Shown here: positions 18,494 to 27,612 of the stretch, piece by piece
Position numbering within the stretch: position 1 is the stretch's first letter
Layout of the letters: every line of letters begins with the position of its first letter
Assembly (NCBI GenBank): GCA_001768235.1
Contig: MENK01000009.1
Location: forward strand, 1-64,000
Length of the DNA stretch: 64,000 nucleotides
Origin: Bacteroidetes bacterium GWB2_32_14
GTDB taxonomy: Bacteria; Bacteroidota; Bacteroidia; Bacteroidales; UBA12077
Direction: 5' to 3'
Notes under the pieces: model-generated
The model's input: the letters and a program-made list of their open reading frames with translations, nothing else
Databases searched by the model: none
Told to the model about the DNA's origin: nothing
Translations under genes and position numbers: made by a program

Positions 18494-20047
18494 CTATTCT
18501 ATAACTTTCCGAACAACATCAATTACAGTACCATCAACCCATTTAATTGCAGCAACAATTTCGTCAGAAAGGTTTGGTTTTTGTGAAGGCCCGCAAATAG
18601 CGTCTGCTTCGGCCTTTAACTCCTGAATTGTTTTTATTGGCAACTTACTGTCTTTCATTTTCTCAATCAAATCAGTTCTTTTGGGGTTGATTGCTATTCC
18701 TCGTTCAGTAACAATAATATCTATCATTTCGCCGGGACCGCAAATAGTTGTTACTTCATCTTTAATAACAGGTATTCTATCGCGGAATAATGGAATTGGT
18801 AATATTACATTTTTTGCATGCAAACAATTTTGCCAGCCACCAATACCATGCAATAAATATCCATCGGAATGAGTTACCACGTTTCCATTAAAATGAACAT
18901 CCACTTCGGTAGCACCCAAAATCATAATATCCATCATGGTAGTGATGTTTCCTTTTGAATGGTAGTTGTAAGCATTGAAAACCGGGAACTGATGATGATT
19001 TTTATTTTTAGCAATACTGGCAACAGCACCTAAATCGAATGCCTGAGCATCTAAAATATGTTCCATAGTACCTTCTTCAAGCATCTGAACCATATATTTC
19101 GTACTACCACCAAATCCAACCTTCGATTTCCATCCTTTTTCTTTTAATAACTGGTGTACAAAATAACCTATTGCTAAGGATGTTCCACCGGCTCCTGCCT
19201 GCATATAACAACCATCTTTTAAAATACCACTTTCAAGAAGAAATTGAGTTGTTAATTCGGCTATAAGTAATCTATCGGGACTTTTAGTTATTTGTGTTGT
19301 TCCGGAAACAATTTTTTCAGGAATACCAATTTTATCAACAACCACAACATAATCCACATAATTTCCCTGAATCTCCATAGGCAGATTCGGGAAATCAACC
19401 AGTTTATCGGTAACTACAATAACCTTTTCGGCATATAAATAATCGGTAGTAGCATATCCTAAAACACCACAGGCAGATGGCCCGTTTAAAGCATTTGCAT
19501 TTCCAAATGGATCGGATGATGGAGCAGCTAATACTGCTATATCAATTTTTACTTCGCCATCCTGAATAGCCTGAACGCGGCCACCATGCGAACGCAAAAC
19601 TGCTGTTCCTTTCATTTTGCCCTGGGTAACAAATTTACCCAATGGGCCATTCATACTTCCTTCGATACGGTTTATGGTTCCGTCTTCAAGATATTTTATT
19701 AATGGATCGTGGCATGGGAATGATGCAGAAGGAAACCAAACCAAATCCTTTACTCCTATTTCGTGAGCAATATCAAAAATAGTATTACTTACCAAATCAC
19801 CATCTCGTAAGTGATGATGTGTTGAAATGGTCATTCCGTCTTTTAAACCGCACTTTGTTAATGCTTCTTTTAATGAAGCCACCACTTTGTTTCCATCATC
19901 CGGGTAATCCATTGCAGTTGGAATTGGCGGGGCATATTTTCGTCCTGCAGGCCTGTGTTTTCCTACTCCTTTAAATGGGATAACTTCCTGTCCGTTTATT
20001 TCAGTTGGGACCATTCGTCCCACAGCATTTTTAACCAGCTTGCTCAT
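18494..20047 (-). CDS. citF: citrate lyase alpha subunit-like CoA transferase (CitF copy 2)
   Basis: A 517-residue CitF-family protein, collinear along its whole length with the 521-residue copy at 16360-17925 and well over half identical by eye. It has the same [38 protein letters not shown] and [21 protein letters not shown] blocks. Differences cluster in the middle (about 270-370), where copy 1 has [13 protein letters not shown] and copy 2 has AVASIAKNKNHHQF, a region that may affect the acyl group accepted. Its start overlaps the stop of the CitD-CitE gene by 17 bp, so the two are translationally coupled and copy 2 is the likelier alpha subunit of the fused lyase. Confidence 0.92.
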   Translation of the reverse strand: MSKLVKNAVGRMVPTEINGQEVIPFKGVGKHRPAGRKYAPPIPTAMDYPDDGNKVVASLKEALTKCGLKDGMTISTHHHLRDGDLVSNTIFDIAHEIGVKDLVWFPSASFPCHDPLIKYLEDGTINRIEGSMNGPLGKFVTQGKMKGTAVLRSHGGRVQAIQDGEVKIDIAVLAAPSSDPFGNANALNGPSACGVLGYATTDYLYAEKVIVVTDKLVDFPNLPMEIQGNYVDYVVVVDKIGIPEKIVSGTTQITKSPDRLLIAELTTQFLLESGILKDGCYMQAGAGGTSLAIGYFVHQLLKEKGWKSKVGFGGSTKYMVQMLEEGTMEHILDAQAFDLGAVASIAKNKNHHQFPVFNAYNYHSKGNITTMMDIMILGATEVDVHFNGNVVTHSDGYLLHGIGGWQNCLHAKNVILPIPLFRDRIPVIKDEVTTICGPGEMIDIIVTERGIAINPKRTDLIEKMKDSKLPIKTIQELKAEADAICGPSQKPNLSDEIVAAIKWVDGTVIDVVRKVIE

Positions 20048-21263
20048 TTAAAAATTCCTTTCTCCAATTTTCAGAGATTAAACCTAAATTAATTGCTAAA
20101 CGAATTGTTTTTTCGGCTCGTTTTACAACCGGTGGATCAATCATTTTTGTTCCCAAAGAAACTACACCCAGGCCTTTTTCAGTTGCATCGATAAATGCAT
20201 TTACAATTTTCTTTGCTTTATCAATTTCGTCAGCTTCTGGTGCATAACTTTCGTGAATAAACTTTATCTGACGTGGGTGAATACAACCCATACCTTCGAA
20301 ACCCAATCCTTTAGATACTTTTATTGTTGCACGTAATGCATCCATATCACCAACATCGGAAAATACTGAATCTATAGCCTGAATATGAGCTGCTTTACAA
20401 GCATTTACCATTCTTGTTCTGGCATATAATGATTCTGTAGCTTCGTTTGTTCTTTTTGTACCCAAATCGGCAGTATAATCTTCCAGGCCTATTGCCAATG
20501 CAACAATATTTTCAGATGATGTAGCAATTTCGAATGCTTTTTCAACACCCAAAGCACTTTCGATGATTGGCATTAAATAAATATTGTGTTTTACTTTAAA
20601 TGCTTTTTTAATTTTAGATATTTCTTCTTCGAGTTGAATAACCTGGTGAGCACCTTCGCATTTAGGAACTAAAATTAAATGAACATTATTCGGAACAATG
20701 TATTTTAAATCATCTAACCCGTTTGGGATTTGGTTTATCCGAACCATTCGCTCTGCACCATAAAAATCTATCCCTCTTAAAGCATTACGAACCAATAACT
20801 GAGCTTCTTTCTTTTTTGCATAAGCCACAGAATCTTCCAAATCAAGAATTATACCGTTTGGATGATGTATTCCTGCATTAAGCATCATACTTGGTGTATT
20901 CCCGGGCAAATACAAGCGGGAAAACCGAAATTGTTCCTTTTCAGATGAATAGATATTCTCATCTAAAATAGGGAATAAAAATTCCTTGTCGGTTGTAATA
21001 AGTTCTTTTACTGCAGCTTCAATTCTGGCAGCAATTACAAGAGGTAAAGCACCAGAATCTTCGAGTTGTAAATGAGCATTCTTAATGTCATAAAAAGCTA
21101 AAACATCGGAGCACAGCTTTACTATTGAATCGCCATATAGCACTTTGACTTTACTTTTTAAATCAATTTGTACTCCTCCTGAATCTTTAAGCTCAAGAGT
21201 AACAAAGCAGTCTGAACGAACTTTTGGCCCGGCATTTCCGGCTGTTGCAATTTTAGTACTCAT
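20031..21263 (-). CDS. fused citrate lyase ACP (CitD) and beta subunit (CitE)
   Basis: A 410-residue protein. Residues 1-90 align with the citrate lyase acyl carrier protein CitD: an AG(x)n-S-D start, then YGDSI, DVLAFY, LEDSGAL and AARIEAAV, each matching a CitD landmark. Ser17 corresponds to the serine (Ser14 in E. coli CitD) that carries phosphoribosyl-dephospho-CoA. Residues about 107-410 are a full-length CitE/HpcH TIM barrel (RLYLPGN, GIILDLEDSV with metal-ligand acids, GLEDYTADLG, GFEGMGCIHPRQI), which cleaves citryl-ACP to oxaloacetate and acetyl-ACP. Normally these are two genes. No citC, citX or citG maturation gene is in the window. It lies downstream of the decarboxylase operon and couples to citF copy 2. 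Confidence 0.85.
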   Translation of the reverse strand: MSTKIATAGNAGPKVRSDCFVTLELKDSGGVQIDLKSKVKVLYGDSIVKLCSDVLAFYDIKNAHLQLEDSGALPLVIAARIEAAVKELITTDKEFLFPILDENIYSSEKEQFRFSRLYLPGNTPSMMLNAGIHHPNGIILDLEDSVAYAKKKEAQLLVRNALRGIDFYGAERMVRINQIPNGLDDLKYIVPNNVHLILVPKCEGAHQVIQLEEEISKIKKAFKVKHNIYLMPIIESALGVEKAFEIATSSENIVALAIGLEDYTADLGTKRTNEATESLYARTRMVNACKAAHIQAIDSVFSDVGDMDALRATIKVSKGLGFEGMGCIHPRQIKFIHESYAPEADEIDKAKKIVNAFIDATEKGLGVVSLGTKMIDPPVVKRAEKTIRLAINLGLISENWRKEFLNEQAG

Positions 21264-21333
21264 ATTTTTATTTTTTATTATTTTTCGATGATTACAAATA
21301 TAATCATCATTCCAAGTTTAAAGAATTCTAATT

Positions 21334-21363
21334 TAAAAAAAAGAGGTTGCAAGAACAACCTCT
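21334..21363 (-). terminator. terminator between the decarboxylase operon and the citrate lyase genes
   Basis: AGAGGTTG (21342-21349) / CAACCTCT (21356-21363) with a 6-nt loop, followed on the minus strand by eight Ts. It divides the metabolic cluster into two transcription units, or attenuates read-through into citDE. Confidence 0.9.
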
Positions 21364-21383
21364 CTCAATGCAAAATATATTTT

Positions 21384-22544
21384 TTATAATAAGAAACTTA
21401 ATAAAATACCGGCAGCAACGGCAGAACCAATAACACCTGCAACATTTGGTCCCATTGCATGCATCAATAAGTGATTTGTTTTATCATACTCCAAACCAAC
21501 AACCTGCGAAACACGTGCAGCATCAGGAACAGCAGAAACACCTGAATTACCAATTAAAGGATTTAATTTATTACCTTCTTTTAAAAACAGGTTCATTGCT
21601 TTAACAAATAATACGCCGCCAAAAGTAGCAACAATAAAAGAAAATGCTCCTAAAACAAATATAAAAATTGATTTTGATGTCAGGAATGTTGTTGCCTGGG
21701 TTGAAGCTCCTACGGTTAATCCAATAAGAATAGTAACAATATCAATCAATGGGCCTTTAGCAGTATCAGCCAAACGTTTTGTAACAGTGCTTTCTTTAAG
21801 TAAGTTACCAAAGAATAACATTCCGAGTAAAGGCAAACCGCTGGGAACCACAAACGTAGTTAATAGCAACCCGATAATTGGGAAAAGGATTTTCTCGAGT
21901 TTAGAAACCTGACGAGGAGGTTTCATGCGAATTACTCTTTCTTTTTTGGTAGTTAGCAATCGCATAATTGGAGGCTGAATAACAGGAACAAGCGCCATAT
22001 ATGAATATGCAGATATTGCAATAGCACCCATCAATTCAGGAGCTAATTTTGAAGACAAGAAGATTGCTGTTGGACCATCGGCACCACCAATAATACCAAT
22101 AGCACCGGCTTCTGCACCGGTAAAACCGAAAGCAAGAGCTAAAGCATAAGCCCCGAAAATACCTAATTGTGCAGCTGCTCCAATCAAAATCAATTTTGGA
22201 TTTGATATGAGAGCAGAAAAATCGGTCATAGCACCAATTCCCAAAAATATCAATGGCGGGTAAATTCCTTTGAGAACTCCAAAATAGAGATAATTTAAAA
22301 CACTCCCCGACTCATAGATTCCGATTTGTAACCCGGGATAAAATGGAATATTCCCCACAAGAATTCCAAATCCAATAGGAATTAAAAGCATGGGTTCAAA
22401 TTCTTTGGCAATTGCTAAATATATAAAAACTAAACCAACAAGAATCATTATCAAATGCCCCATTGTGAAATTTGCAAACGCAGTATAGGTAAAGAATTGA
22501 TTCAAGTGCTCTCCAATGAAACTTAAAAAATTTCCACTATCCAT
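21384..22544 (-). CDS. sodium-pumping decarboxylase beta subunit (MmdB/OadB type)
   Basis: A 386-residue integral membrane protein with about nine to eleven helices. It carries the family signatures GGADGPTAIFLSSK (the essential aspartate region in TM4) and NPLIGNSGVSAVPDAARVSQ, with the histidine/serine pathway near the C-terminus (LLMHAMGPNVAGVIGSA). This subunit decarboxylates carboxybiotin and couples that to export of Na+. It is the last gene of the operon epimerase-alpha-delta-biotin carrier-beta and is followed by a strong terminator. It starts 3 bp after the stop of the biotin carrier gene. The operon partners point to methylmalonyl-CoA rather than oxaloacetate as the substrate. Confidence 0.95.
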   Translation of the reverse strand: MDSGNFLSFIGEHLNQFFTYTAFANFTMGHLIMILVGLVFIYLAIAKEFEPMLLIPIGFGILVGNIPFYPGLQIGIYESGSVLNYLYFGVLKGIYPPLIFLGIGAMTDFSALISNPKLILIGAAAQLGIFGAYALALAFGFTGAEAGAIGIIGGADGPTAIFLSSKLAPELMGAIAISAYSYMALVPVIQPPIMRLLTTKKERVIRMKPPRQVSKLEKILFPIIGLLLTTFVVPSGLPLLGMLFFGNLLKESTVTKRLADTAKGPLIDIVTILIGLTVGASTQATTFLTSKSIFIFVLGAFSFIVATFGGVLFVKAMNLFLKEGNKLNPLIGNSGVSAVPDAARVSQVVGLEYDKTNHLLMHAMGPNVAGVIGSAVAAGILLSFLL

Positions 22545-22547
22545 AAT

Positions 22548-22991
22548 TTATTCTCCTATAGTTATAAGAATATCACCTTCCATAATGGAGTCGCCACGTT
22601 GTACTTTAACTGAAACAACTTTACCATCTTTATCGGAATCGATATTGTTTTCCATTTTCATTGCTTCAAGCATAAGCAATTTCTGTCCTTTTTTAACTAT
22701 ATCGCCTTCACGAACAAAAACATCAAGAATAACACCGGGAAGTGGTGATTTAATGTGTCCTGCACCTTTAGGTGAATCGGGGTTCGATGTTTTCATTACT
22801 GAAGGATGAGAATCTGTTGAAGGAACGGAAGCCGGACGAACAAGTATTGGTGTTTTTGTTTGTGCAATAGCTTTTTCAACTTCCACTTTATATGGTGTTC
22901 CGTTTACTTCCATTTCGGCAATATTATCTTCTATATGAATTATGTTTACTTCGTATTGATTGCCGTTTATCGTGAATTTAAAATTTTTCAT
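22548..22991 (-). CDS. biotin carrier subunit of the sodium-pumping decarboxylase
   Basis: A 147-residue protein. The C-terminal 70 residues form the biotinyl domain with the canonical EAMKMENNI motif; Lys112 receives biotin. The N-terminal half (about 1-45) is a small beta domain, followed by a Pro/Ser-rich flexible linker (about 46-76). The carrier shuttles CO2 between the carboxyltransferase (23424-24983) and the membrane beta subunit (21384-22544). It lies within the operon, 4 bp from both neighbours. A biotin-protein ligase must be supplied from elsewhere. Confidence 0.95.
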   Translation of the reverse strand: MKNFKFTINGNQYEVNIIHIEDNIAEMEVNGTPYKVEVEKAIAQTKTPILVRPASVPSTDSHPSVMKTSNPDSPKGAGHIKSPLPGVILDVFVREGDIVKKGQKLLMLEAMKMENNIDSDKDGKVVSVKVQRGDSIMEGDILITIGE

Positions 22992-22995
22992 TTTT

Positions 22996-23409
22996 CTAAT
23001 GTTTTATTTGTGGTATCTGGCCTAAACCATAGATTTTTGAACTCCAGGGAGAATATGTTCGGGAAACTTTTTGAATAGTTAATCGTGCACTTTCAATATC
23101 ATGCATCTGGCTGCTATACAAATGCAAAGCACAACTGATTGCAGCAATAACTTCACCGCTGGCATCTTCTACATGAACAGTTTCTGTTGATTTAGCATCC
23201 TGTATTTTTTTCTTTTTCCAGTCAATGCTATACAATTTTGCCACATATTTAAATGTAAGATATATAATTGCCAGTACAGAAAATACAATTGCCATAGCAA
23301 TAACCGTCATTCCAAAACCAGTAGGATCAAGTGCTACAAATTCCTCGGCTCCTTTGTGTACAACCGGGTTAGTAACAGGTTGAGTTTGTAATAAAATAAA
23401 ATTTAACAT
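22996..23409 (-). CDS. sodium-pump decarboxylase gamma/delta subunit (OadG-like)
   Basis: A 137-residue protein with one N-terminal transmembrane helix (about 32-55, FGMTVIAMAIVFSVLAIIYLTF). A charged linker and a conserved C-terminal tail follow (EVIAAISCALHLYSSQMHD...YSPWSSKIYGLGQIPQ). It matches the small OadG/MmdD subunit that holds the soluble transferase to the membrane part of the pump. Its start is marked by a strong AGGAGG ribosome-binding site, rare in this window. It sits between the carboxyltransferase and biotin carrier genes. Confidence 0.88.
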   Translation of the reverse strand: MLNFILLQTQPVTNPVVHKGAEEFVALDPTGFGMTVIAMAIVFSVLAIIYLTFKYVAKLYSIDWKKKKIQDAKSTETVHVEDASGEVIAAISCALHLYSSQMHDIESARLTIQKVSRTYSPWSSKIYGLGQIPQIKH

Positions 23410-23413
23410 ATTT

Positions 23414-23419
23414 CCTCCT
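23414..23419 (-). promoter_or_regulatory. strong Shine-Dalgarno of the OadG-like gene
   Basis: AGGAGG on the minus strand, 4 nt before the start codon. Most genes of this window lack any such sequence, so it may raise synthesis of this small subunit. Confidence 0.6.
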
Positions 23420-23423
23420 GTAT

Positions 23424-24983
23424 TTATAAAGGTAAATTTGAATGTTTTTTAGGAGGATTTACATCCTTTTTCGTAGCTAATGATTGTAATGCCCTGATTA
23501 CACGGAAACGAGTATTTCGGGGTTCAATTACATCATCAATATAACCAAATTTGGCAGCCACGTATGGGTTTGCAAATTTTTCTTTGTATTCTTCTTCTTT
23601 CTTGCTGAGGAAAGCTATTTTCGCTTTTTCATCTTCGATAGAAGAAAGATCGCGGCTTAATAGAACTTCAATTGCACCTTTTGGCCCCATAACTGCAATT
23701 TCTGCGCCTGGCCAGGCATAATTAATATCACCACGAAGGTGTTTTGAACTCATTACATCATAAGCGCCTCCGTATGCTTTTCTCAGAATAATTGTTACTT
23801 TAGGAACAGTAGCTTCGCCATAAGCATAAAGCAATTTAGCTCCATGTAAAATAATGCCTCCGTATTCCTGTGCAGTGCCGGGTAAAAATCCCGGAACATC
23901 AACTAAAGTTACAAGAGGAATATTAAAAGCATCGCAGAAGCGTACAAAACGGGCTGCTTTACGTGATGCGTTAATATCGAGTACGCCGGCTAAATATTTT
24001 GGCTGATTTGCAACAATACCCACAGACATGCCATTGAAACGTGCAAAACATGTAACAATGTTAGGTGCAAAATCACGTTGAACCTCAAGAAATTCGCCAT
24101 TATCGACTATGGAAAGAATAACATCTTTTACATCGTAAGGTTTATTTGTGTTTTCAGGGATTATTTCATTTAAAGCATCATCAAACCTATCAATTGGATC
24201 AAAACATGGAGCTAATGGTGCTTCTTCCAGGTTATTTTGAGGAAGATAACTTAGCAACTTGCGAATAAGTAAAATACCTTCTTCTTCAGTTTCAGCAACG
24301 AAATGAGCAACACCCGATTTTGTTGAATGTATGCTTGCTCCACCGAGTTCCTCGGAAGTAACTGTTTCGCCAGTTACAGTCTTAACAACTTTAGGCCCGG
24401 TAACAAACATGTAACTTGTCCCTTTTGTCATAATGTTAAAATCGGTTAGAGCAGGCGAATATACTGCGCCACCCGCGCATGGGCCGAATATTGCAGAAAT
24501 CTGAGGTATTACACCAGATGCCATGATATTACGCTGAAAAATATCGGCATAACCACCCAAGCTTTTTACTCCTTCCTGAATACGGGCACCGCCACTATCG
24601 TTTATTCCAATCACGGGAGCTCCCACTTTCATGGCTTTATCCATAATCTTGCAGATTTTTGCAGCAAACATTTCGGATAACGAGCCTCCAAAAACTGTAA
24701 AATCCTGTGAGAATACATAAACCAGTCGCCCATCGATGGTTCCGTAACCGGTAACTACTCCATCTGATAAGTATGTTTCTTTTTCTAATCCAAAATCGAT
24801 ACAACGATGCGAAACAAACATGTCGAATTCTTCGAACGAACCTTCATCAAGCAATAACTCTAATCGTTCGCGTGCTGTAAGTTTGCCTTTTTCGTGCTGG
24901 GCATTGATTCGTTTTTCTCCTCCACCCATTTTTGCCTGTTGGCGAAGATCTAGTAATTCTTTTATTTTATCCTGAATATTCAT
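23424..24983 (-). CDS. mmdA: methylmalonyl-CoA decarboxylase alpha subunit (carboxyltransferase)
   Basis: A 519-residue carboxyltransferase of the propionyl-CoA carboxylase beta/MmdA family, two crotonase-like halves. Visible are the N-terminal [21 protein letters not shown] signature, the oxyanion-hole glycines in [16 protein letters not shown] (first half) and in [18 protein letters not shown]...[11 protein letters not shown] (second half), and a C-terminal dimerisation region. It moves the carboxyl group from methylmalonyl-CoA to biotin, yielding propionyl-CoA. Operon partners are the epimerase upstream and the Na+-pump subunits downstream, so it is a decarboxylase rather than a carboxylase. 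This is the last step of succinate-to-propionate fermentation and conserves energy as a sodium gradient. Confidence 0.93.
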   Translation of the reverse strand: MNIQDKIKELLDLRQQAKMGGGEKRINAQHEKGKLTARERLELLLDEGSFEEFDMFVSHRCIDFGLEKETYLSDGVVTGYGTIDGRLVYVFSQDFTVFGGSLSEMFAAKICKIMDKAMKVGAPVIGINDSGGARIQEGVKSLGGYADIFQRNIMASGVIPQISAIFGPCAGGAVYSPALTDFNIMTKGTSYMFVTGPKVVKTVTGETVTSEELGGASIHSTKSGVAHFVAETEEEGILLIRKLLSYLPQNNLEEAPLAPCFDPIDRFDDALNEIIPENTNKPYDVKDVILSIVDNGEFLEVQRDFAPNIVTCFARFNGMSVGIVANQPKYLAGVLDINASRKAARFVRFCDAFNIPLVTLVDVPGFLPGTAQEYGGIILHGAKLLYAYGEATVPKVTIILRKAYGGAYDVMSSKHLRGDINYAWPGAEIAVMGPKGAIEVLLSRDLSSIEDEKAKIAFLSKKEEEYKEKFANPYVAAKFGYIDDVIEPRNTRFRVIRALQSLATKKDVNPPKKHSNLPL

Positions 24984-25001
24984 GATATGAGATTATTATA
25001 T

Positions 25002-25412
25002 TTATTGGTTTTTATCTTCGCATAATTCAGTAAGTACACCAAAGGTTGATTTAGGGTGTAAAAAAGCGATATCTAATCCTTCAGCTCCTTTTCGCGGAGT
25101 TTTATCAATTAATTGTACTCCTTTTGATTCTGTTTCTTTAAGCTGGCTTTCGATATCCTTTACAGCATAGGCTATATGATGTATGCCTTCGCCTTTTTTC
25201 TCAATAAATTTACCTATAGGCCCTTCAGCATCTGTAGATTCTAAAAGTTCTATTTTGGTTTCTCCAACTTTAAAAAAAGCAGTTTTTACTTTTTGGTCTT
25301 TTACTTCTTCAACATTATAGCACTTCAATCCAAGTACTTGTTCATAATATTTTATAGCTTCGTTAAGGTTTTTAACTGCTATTCCAATGTGTTCAATATG
25401 TGATATTTTCAT
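25002..25412 (-). CDS. mce: methylmalonyl-CoA epimerase
   Basis: A 136-residue vicinal-oxygen-chelate (glyoxalase fold) protein. The first metal ligand lies in [11 protein letters not shown] and the later ones in KIELLES and [31 protein letters not shown] is the C-terminal family signature. It interconverts (R)- and (S)-methylmalonyl-CoA, feeding the decarboxylase encoded directly downstream. It is first in the operon. The methylmalonyl-CoA mutase genes are not in the window. Confidence 0.93.
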   Translation of the reverse strand: MKISHIEHIGIAVKNLNEAIKYYEQVLGLKCYNVEEVKDQKVKTAFFKVGETKIELLESTDAEGPIGKFIEKKGEGIHHIAYAVKDIESQLKETESKGVQLIDKTPRKGAEGLDIAFLHPKSTFGVLTELCEDKNQ

Positions 25413-25429
25413 GTGGTAAGATTTTTTTG

Positions 25430-25461
25430 CAAAAGTATTTATAATCGATAAAACAGACTAA
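25430..25461 (-). promoter_or_regulatory. candidate promoter of the epimerase-decarboxylase operon
   Basis: On the minus strand TTAG (25458-25461), a 20-nt spacer and TACTTTTG (25430-25437). The -7 box fits the Bacteroidetes consensus exactly; the -33 box is weak. It lies 17 bp before the epimerase start codon. Confidence 0.38.
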
Positions 25462-25627
25462 TAATTTAGATGTAAATTATGCTTTAAAAGACTTGTTCTT
25501 AAACATATAAATTATTTTTAACAACTTTTTTAGCTAATTACTGCAATTTAAGAATCATAATATTGACTTACAATTTTTTACGGGATTAAATATTTAATTA
25601 ACTTATTAAAATTGAAACAAAGAATAA

Positions 25628-25659
25628 TTTGGTTGTATTATCGCTAGTATATATTTTTG
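25628..25659 (+). promoter_or_regulatory. consensus Bacteroidetes promoter
   Basis: TTTG (25628-25631), exactly 20 nt, then TATTTTTG (25652-25659): a full match to TTTG-N20-TAnnTTTG. It fixes the downstream start codon at 25699, because the upstream in-frame TTG at 25657 lies inside the -7 box. Confidence 0.65.
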
Positions 25660-25698
25660 CATCGTGGGTTAAAAGGCGCATTTATAAGATTTTTGTTA

Positions 25699-27612
25699 AT
25701 GAAAAATTATTTCTACCATAACCGGTTATTTGTATATCGTTTTCTGTTAATACTTAGTCTTTTCAGTATTTCCCGTATCCTGTTTTACCTGTTCAATATC
25801 AACTATTTTGGAGCAATCTCTTTTTTTGAATTGTTAAAGATTTTCATACATGGTATCCGGTTTGATATTTCTGCATTGTTTTATTTTAATATCATTTTTA
25901 TAATTCTAAGTTTGGTTCCGGGAAATTTTAAAAATCACTCCACCTGTCAATTTGTTTTAAAGTCATTATTTATTCTCGTCAATTCCATAATTATATCAAC
26001 AAATATTATTGATACGAAATTCTTTGATTTTGAGAATAAGCGATTGACATCAGATATTTTTAACTCTGAATGGTTGGGAGAGGATTTTATAACCCTTGTC
26101 CCCCAGTTTATTATTGATTTCTGGTATTTACTACTTATATGGATTTTGTTTATCTGGATTTTAACCAGGTTATATCCAAAGTTCAAACAGGGAAAAAGTG
26201 AAATTACAAAGAATAGTTACCGTACATTAAGTTTACAGTATCTTTTATTTGTTATATTCCTGGGAATCGTCCTTATAGGAGGCAGAGGAGGCCTCCAGTT
26301 AAAACCATTACGGGTAATACATGCAGCGAAATACACGAACACAAAAAATGTTCCCCTGGTTTTGAACTCTCCTTTTACAATAATGAAATCTATAGGAGTA
26401 AAAAAATCAACTGTTCCAGTCTATTTCAACCAGGAAACTCTTGATTCAATTTATACTCCCGTAATTAAGGTTTCTGAATCGAAACAAGTAAAACCAAATG
26501 TTGTACTGATTATTCTTGAAAGTTTTTCGAACGAATATATTGGTGCCCAGAACAATGGTAAAGGTTATACTCCATTTTTAGATTCGCTTATGAACCATAG
26601 CCTTGTATTTACAAATGCATATGCCAACGGGAAAAGATCAATAGAAGCAATGCCTTCAATTATTGCAGGAATACCGGCACTGACCGATGGGGCATATATT
26701 ACTTCCGGGTATGCTTCGAATACAATAAATTCACTTGTTAGTTTACTTAAAAAACAAGGATATTACACATCATTCTTTCACGGCGGAAAGAATGGAACTA
26801 TGGGATTTAGTGATTTTGCAAACCTTGTTACATTTGACAATTACTTTGGTATGACAGAATATAATAATCCTGCAGATTACGACGGTAAATGGGGCATTTA
26901 TGATGAGGAATTTCTTCAGTTTTTTAAAACTAAAATGAATGATTTTTCACAGCCTTTTTTAACTTCTGTATATACACTAACATCGCATCATCCATATAAA
27001 ATTCCCGGGAAATACAAAAATAAATTTCCAAAAGGGACATTAAATATTCATGAAAGTATCGGGTATGCTGATTTCGCGTTAAGAGAATTTTTTAAATCAA
27101 TTAAAAATACAGATTGGTACGACAATACATTATTTGTAATCACATCAGATCACACAGCACAGGCTGAAACAAAAAAATTTAATACGAAACTGGGTATGTA
27201 TTCTATACCTATTGTATTATATCACCCGAATGATTCAACGATAAAAGGTGTAAAAAATACAGTAGCCCAACAAATAGATATTTTCCCCACAATTATGGAT
27301 TACGTTGGTTCTAACGATCAATTTATTAGTTTTGGGACAAGCCTGTTAAATGATACCACAGCCCATTTTGCTGCAAATTATATTAACGGTATCTACCAGT
27401 TTATAGAAAATGATTTTCTTTTACAATTCGATGGGAATAAAAGCATTGGTTTTTACAATTATAAAAAGGACAGCTTACTCAGGCAAAATTTATTGAATGA
27501 CACGAAAGAATATGTTGCTTATGAGAACAAATTAAAAGCTTTTATTCAGTCGTACAATCAAAGACTGAATCAGAATAAAATGGTTATTCAAAAACCGGTA
27601 AATAATAAGTAA
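25699..27612 (+). CDS. LTA synthase / phosphoglycerol transferase-like membrane sulfatase-fold protein
   Basis: A 637-residue protein from the ATG at 25699 (chosen because the promoter overlaps the earlier TTG). About five N-terminal transmembrane helices (to about residue 220) are followed by an extracytoplasmic sulfatase-fold domain. Signatures are PNVVLIILESFSNEY (metal-ligand Glu), GKRSIEAMPSI with Ser314 at the place of the catalytic Thr of LtaS, TLTSHHPY and FVITSDHTAQ (metal-ligand Asp-His). The family transfers phosphoglycerol or phosphoethanolamine to lipids or glycans in the envelope. Bacteroidetes lack lipoteichoic acid, so the acceptor is probably a glycan, lipid A or capsule component. 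No neighbouring envelope genes give a clue. Confidence 0.88.
   Translation: MKNYFYHNRLFVYRFLLILSLFSISRILFYLFNINYFGAISFFELLKIFIHGIRFDISALFYFNIIFIILSLVPGNFKNHSTCQFVLKSLFILVNSIIISTNIIDTKFFDFENKRLTSDIFNSEWLGEDFITLVPQFIIDFWYLLLIWILFIWILTRLYPKFKQGKSEITKNSYRTLSLQYLLFVIFLGIVLIGGRGGLQLKPLRVIHAAKYTNTKNVPLVLNSPFTIMKSIGVKKSTVPVYFNQETLDSIYTPVIKVSESKQVKPNVVLIILESFSNEYIGAQNNGKGYTPFLDSLMNHSLVFTNAYANGKRSIEAMPSIIAGIPALTDGAYITSGYASNTINSLVSLLKKQGYYTSFFHGGKNGTMGFSDFANLVTFDNYFGMTEYNNPADYDGKWGIYDEEFLQFFKTKMNDFSQPFLTSVYTLTSHHPYKIPGKYKNKFPKGTLNIHESIGYADFALREFFKSIKNTDWYDNTLFVITSDHTAQAETKKFNTKLGMYSIPIVLYHPNDSTIKGVKNTVAQQIDIFPTIMDYVGSNDQFISFGTSLLNDTTAHFAANYINGIYQFIENDFLLQFDGNKSIGFYNYKKDSLLRQNLLNDTKEYVAYENKLKAFIQSYNQRLNQNKMVIQKPVNNK

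Noticed and set aside
21384-24983. Oxaloacetate decarboxylase rather than methylmalonyl-CoA decarboxylase
   Set aside because: The carboxyltransferase is of the PCC-beta/MmdA type, not the HMGL-like OadA type, and the epimerase heads the operon.
25657-25698. N-terminal extension of the LTA-synthase-like protein from TTG at 25657
   Set aside because: It overlaps the -7 box of the promoter; the ATG at 25699 is after it.
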